Assembly: GCA_015661935.1 (NCBI GenBank)
Contig: DQVD01000104.1
Span: forward strand, 1-6,300
Origin: Desulfocapsa sulfexigens
GTDB lineage: Bacteria > Desulfobacterota > Desulfobulbia > Desulfobulbales > Desulfocapsaceae
Reading direction: 5' to 3'
DNA: 6,300 nt
Shown: positions 4,547-6,300 of the stretch, one piece after another
How the letters are laid out: the number at the start of each line of letters is the position of its first letter
Position numbering within the stretch: the stretch's first letter is position 1
Made by a program: the position numbers and the translations under genes
The notes under the pieces: generated by a model
What the model was told of the DNA's origin: nothing
Database searches by the model: none
What the model saw: only the letters and a program-made list of their open reading frames with translations

Positions 4547-6300
4547 ATGATGCCAAATAAATTCTATTTCTTTTCCTATTCACTAAAAGTTGCTTTTTTG
4601 TGTTTTTTTTTGATTTTACCAAATTCACTATTCGCAACCCAAAAAAATAATCCCGTTATTCCCCAGACAAGTCATGAAGTTGTTCTTAAAAACATCAAAG
4701 AACAACCACACTGGATGAAACTTTGGCAAAAAGCAAGATCCGCGGTTAAAGATGGTGACAAGCAAAACGCAATCCTCATATATCAGAAACTTTTCATCGA
4801 AAAACCACTGATTGAGGAGGCCCTTAGAGAGTATGTTGTAGTTCTGATGGATCTTGAGCAGTGGCATGAGGCAGGAAAAGTAAGCAAAGAACTGCTTGAA
4901 ATCGATTCAACTTCCCTTGAGTACCAACTCTATGGTGGTCGCATAGCTCTTGTTCAAAAACGATATGAAAGAGCGGCAAGATACTTAGGTCAGGTATATA
5001 GTTTGTCTCCTGCCGGTCCTTTCTCCCTTGAAGCGTTAAATGGTCAAATTGTAGCTTTGCAAAACATGGGTCGCAAAGAGATGGCCTATCCTTTGATGGA
5101 GCAACTGTACCTCCTTATTCCACACGAAGAAGCTTTTCTCAGACAACTGGCAAGATTGAGTAAGAATCTTGGTCATGATGCAAAGGCCTTACTTTACTAC
5201 AAAACCCTCCTCACAGAGTTTGAAGGTACTGACAGTGATTACCTGGATAGTGAGCCGCTCTTTTATTCTGATGGTGATATGGAAATGTCACTAAAGTGTT
5301 GGTTAGGGTACCTTAAATTTCATTCCTTTTATATTCCTTTTCATGAAAAACTCTCTAAATACTATCTTGAAAATGATCTTGAGCATAAGGCATTGGAACA
5401 TTTCCTTATTCGTATTGCCCATGGAGAAGATAGCCCTGCTGTTTTTTTACAGACAGGAAAACTCTACCTTTACGTGGAGGGGAGGCCTGATAAGGCCCTG
5501 TATTATTACGAAGAATATCGAAAAAGGAGTCCGCATAACAAGCAGGTTGTCGCAGAAATTAAACGCATCCAGGCTATCCTTGCCAATGATCTTCTGACTA
5601 TTGTGGAGAATGAAGGTGCATGGAATCTATGGAGAGATCTTGCGAAGGTAATTCCAGATCGTCTGGCAGTATATTATTCCATGGCAGAACAGCTTGAAGA
5701 GTTAGGAAAAAAAGATGAATTACTGGAAGTACTGCAAATTATCAAAATTCACAATCCGTCTGACCAGAAGGTTCTTTTCAAGCTGGCCCGGCTTTACTTT
5801 TATCTTGATGATGTCACTGCTTCTCTGAATACCCTGAATTCTTTAAATCTTCAGGAGAAGCAGAGAAAGGAGTACTATTTTATTCGTGGTGAAATAGCGG
5901 AAAAGAGCGGTAATTATACGGAGGCATTGGATTTTTATAAACAGTACCTTTTGCAAATGCCTGAAGATTATTCTCTTGTGGTGAAATGTCTAAAGCTCTC
6001 CGGAGATATTGGCCTTGTAACTAAGCTAAACTATTTCTATGGACTTCTTCCGCTGAAATCAGAACAGAATGCAATCTACAAACAAGGTAATTTATTATAC
6101 GGTGAAGCCTTAATTTTAAATAAGCTGTATTCCCAGGCAAGAAATTTCTATCAGGAATTTCGGAAAAAAACTGACTTAAATTTTAAGGAACGTTCAATTA
6201 TTGATGGGCAATTGATTACGATCCTGTTGTATGAAGAAAAGTATTTTGAAACAGAACAAAAATTAAGAGTTTTATTAATAGGGGAAACTATCCCTCTGCA
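4547..6300 (+). CDS. Exported TPR-repeat protein, 3' end outside the window
   Basis: The frame is open from ATG 4547 (or the adjacent ATG 4550) to the last base, giving at least 584 residues with no stop. An in-frame TAA at 4532 limits how far upstream the start can be. Residues 1-30 look like a signal peptide: Lys5 and Lys14, a hydrophobic core from about 15 to 25, and a possible cleavage after LFA (30/31). The protein is therefore probably periplasmic or outer-membrane associated. The rest is mostly alpha-helical TPR-like repeats of about 34 residues, clearest near 57-89, 125-157, 160-192, 297-330, 442-473 (EKSGNYTEALDFYKQYLLQMP at its centre) and 509-541. No catalytic motif is visible. It starts 52 nt after the aminotransferase stop with no clear terminator between them, so it is probably in the same operon. 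TPR superhelices usually hold protein partners; in exopolysaccharide systems (PelB, PgaA, AlgK types) they scaffold the export machinery, but membership in any of these is not shown. No good Shine-Dalgarno precedes the start. Confidence 0.88.
   Translation, partial: MMPNKFYFFSYSLKVAFLCFFLILPNSLFATQKNNPVIPQTSHEVVLKNIKEQPHWMKLWQKARSAVKDGDKQNAILIYQKLFIEKPLIEEALREYVVVLMDLEQWHEAGKVSKELLEIDSTSLEYQLYGGRIALVQKRYERAARYLGQVYSLSPAGPFSLEALNGQIVALQNMGRKEMAYPLMEQLYLLIPHEEAFLRQLARLSKNLGHDAKALLYYKTLLTEFEGTDSDYLDSEPLFYSDGDMEMSLKCWLGYLKFHSFYIPFHEKLSKYYLENDLEHKALEHFLIRIAHGEDSPAVFLQTGKLYLYVEGRPDKALYYYEEYRKRSPHNKQVVAEIKRIQAILANDLLTIVENEGAWNLWRDLAKVIPDRLAVYYSMAEQLEELGKKDELLEVLQIIKIHNPSDQKVLFKLARLYFYLDDVTASLNTLNSLNLQEKQRKEYYFIRGEIAEKSGNYTEALDFYKQYLLQMPEDYSLVVKCLKLSGDIGLVTKLNYFYGLLPLKSEQNAIYKQGNLLYGEALILNKLYSQARNFYQEFRKKTDLNFKERSIIDGQLITILLYEEKYFETEQKLRVLLIGETIPL

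Overview
The window looks like an ordinary bacterial chromosome segment with moderate to low GC by eye. The LepA, sigma-32-like and DegT-family proteins read like those of Gram-negative Desulfobacterota (Desulfobulbales-type former deltaproteobacteria). That placement is an impression from protein style and could not be checked by search.

Layout: an 83-nt, almost perfect long-stem inverted repeat fills positions 3-85. Next comes lepA (elongation factor 4) on the minus strand, complete at 168-1958. A gene-free divergent intergenic region of about 365 bp (1959-2323) follows. It holds a 16-bp-stem palindrome just upstream of lepA, candidate promoters in both directions and a structured leader for the next gene. 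On the plus strand there are then three genes in line: an RpoH/sigma-32-type sigma factor (2324-3322), a PLP-dependent DegT/DnrJ/EryC1/StrS sugar aminotransferase (3319-4494, sharing an ATGA stop/start overlap with the sigma gene), and, after a 52-nt gap, a large exported TPR-repeat protein (4547 onward) that is still open at the end of the window.

How they may work together: lepA is a housekeeping translation GTPase and is probably transcribed independently. The sigma factor, aminotransferase and TPR protein are probably one transcription unit. A sugar aminotransferase followed by a secreted TPR protein suggests a surface-glycan or exopolysaccharide locus, with an alternative sigma factor co-expressed at its head. 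That functional link is inferred from gene order only. The two points most worth testing are the sigma factor's ribosome-binding site, which lies in one arm of a small hairpin that loops out the start codon, and the sigma/aminotransferase/TPR gene arrangement. No rRNA, tRNA, CRISPR array or transposase gene was seen.
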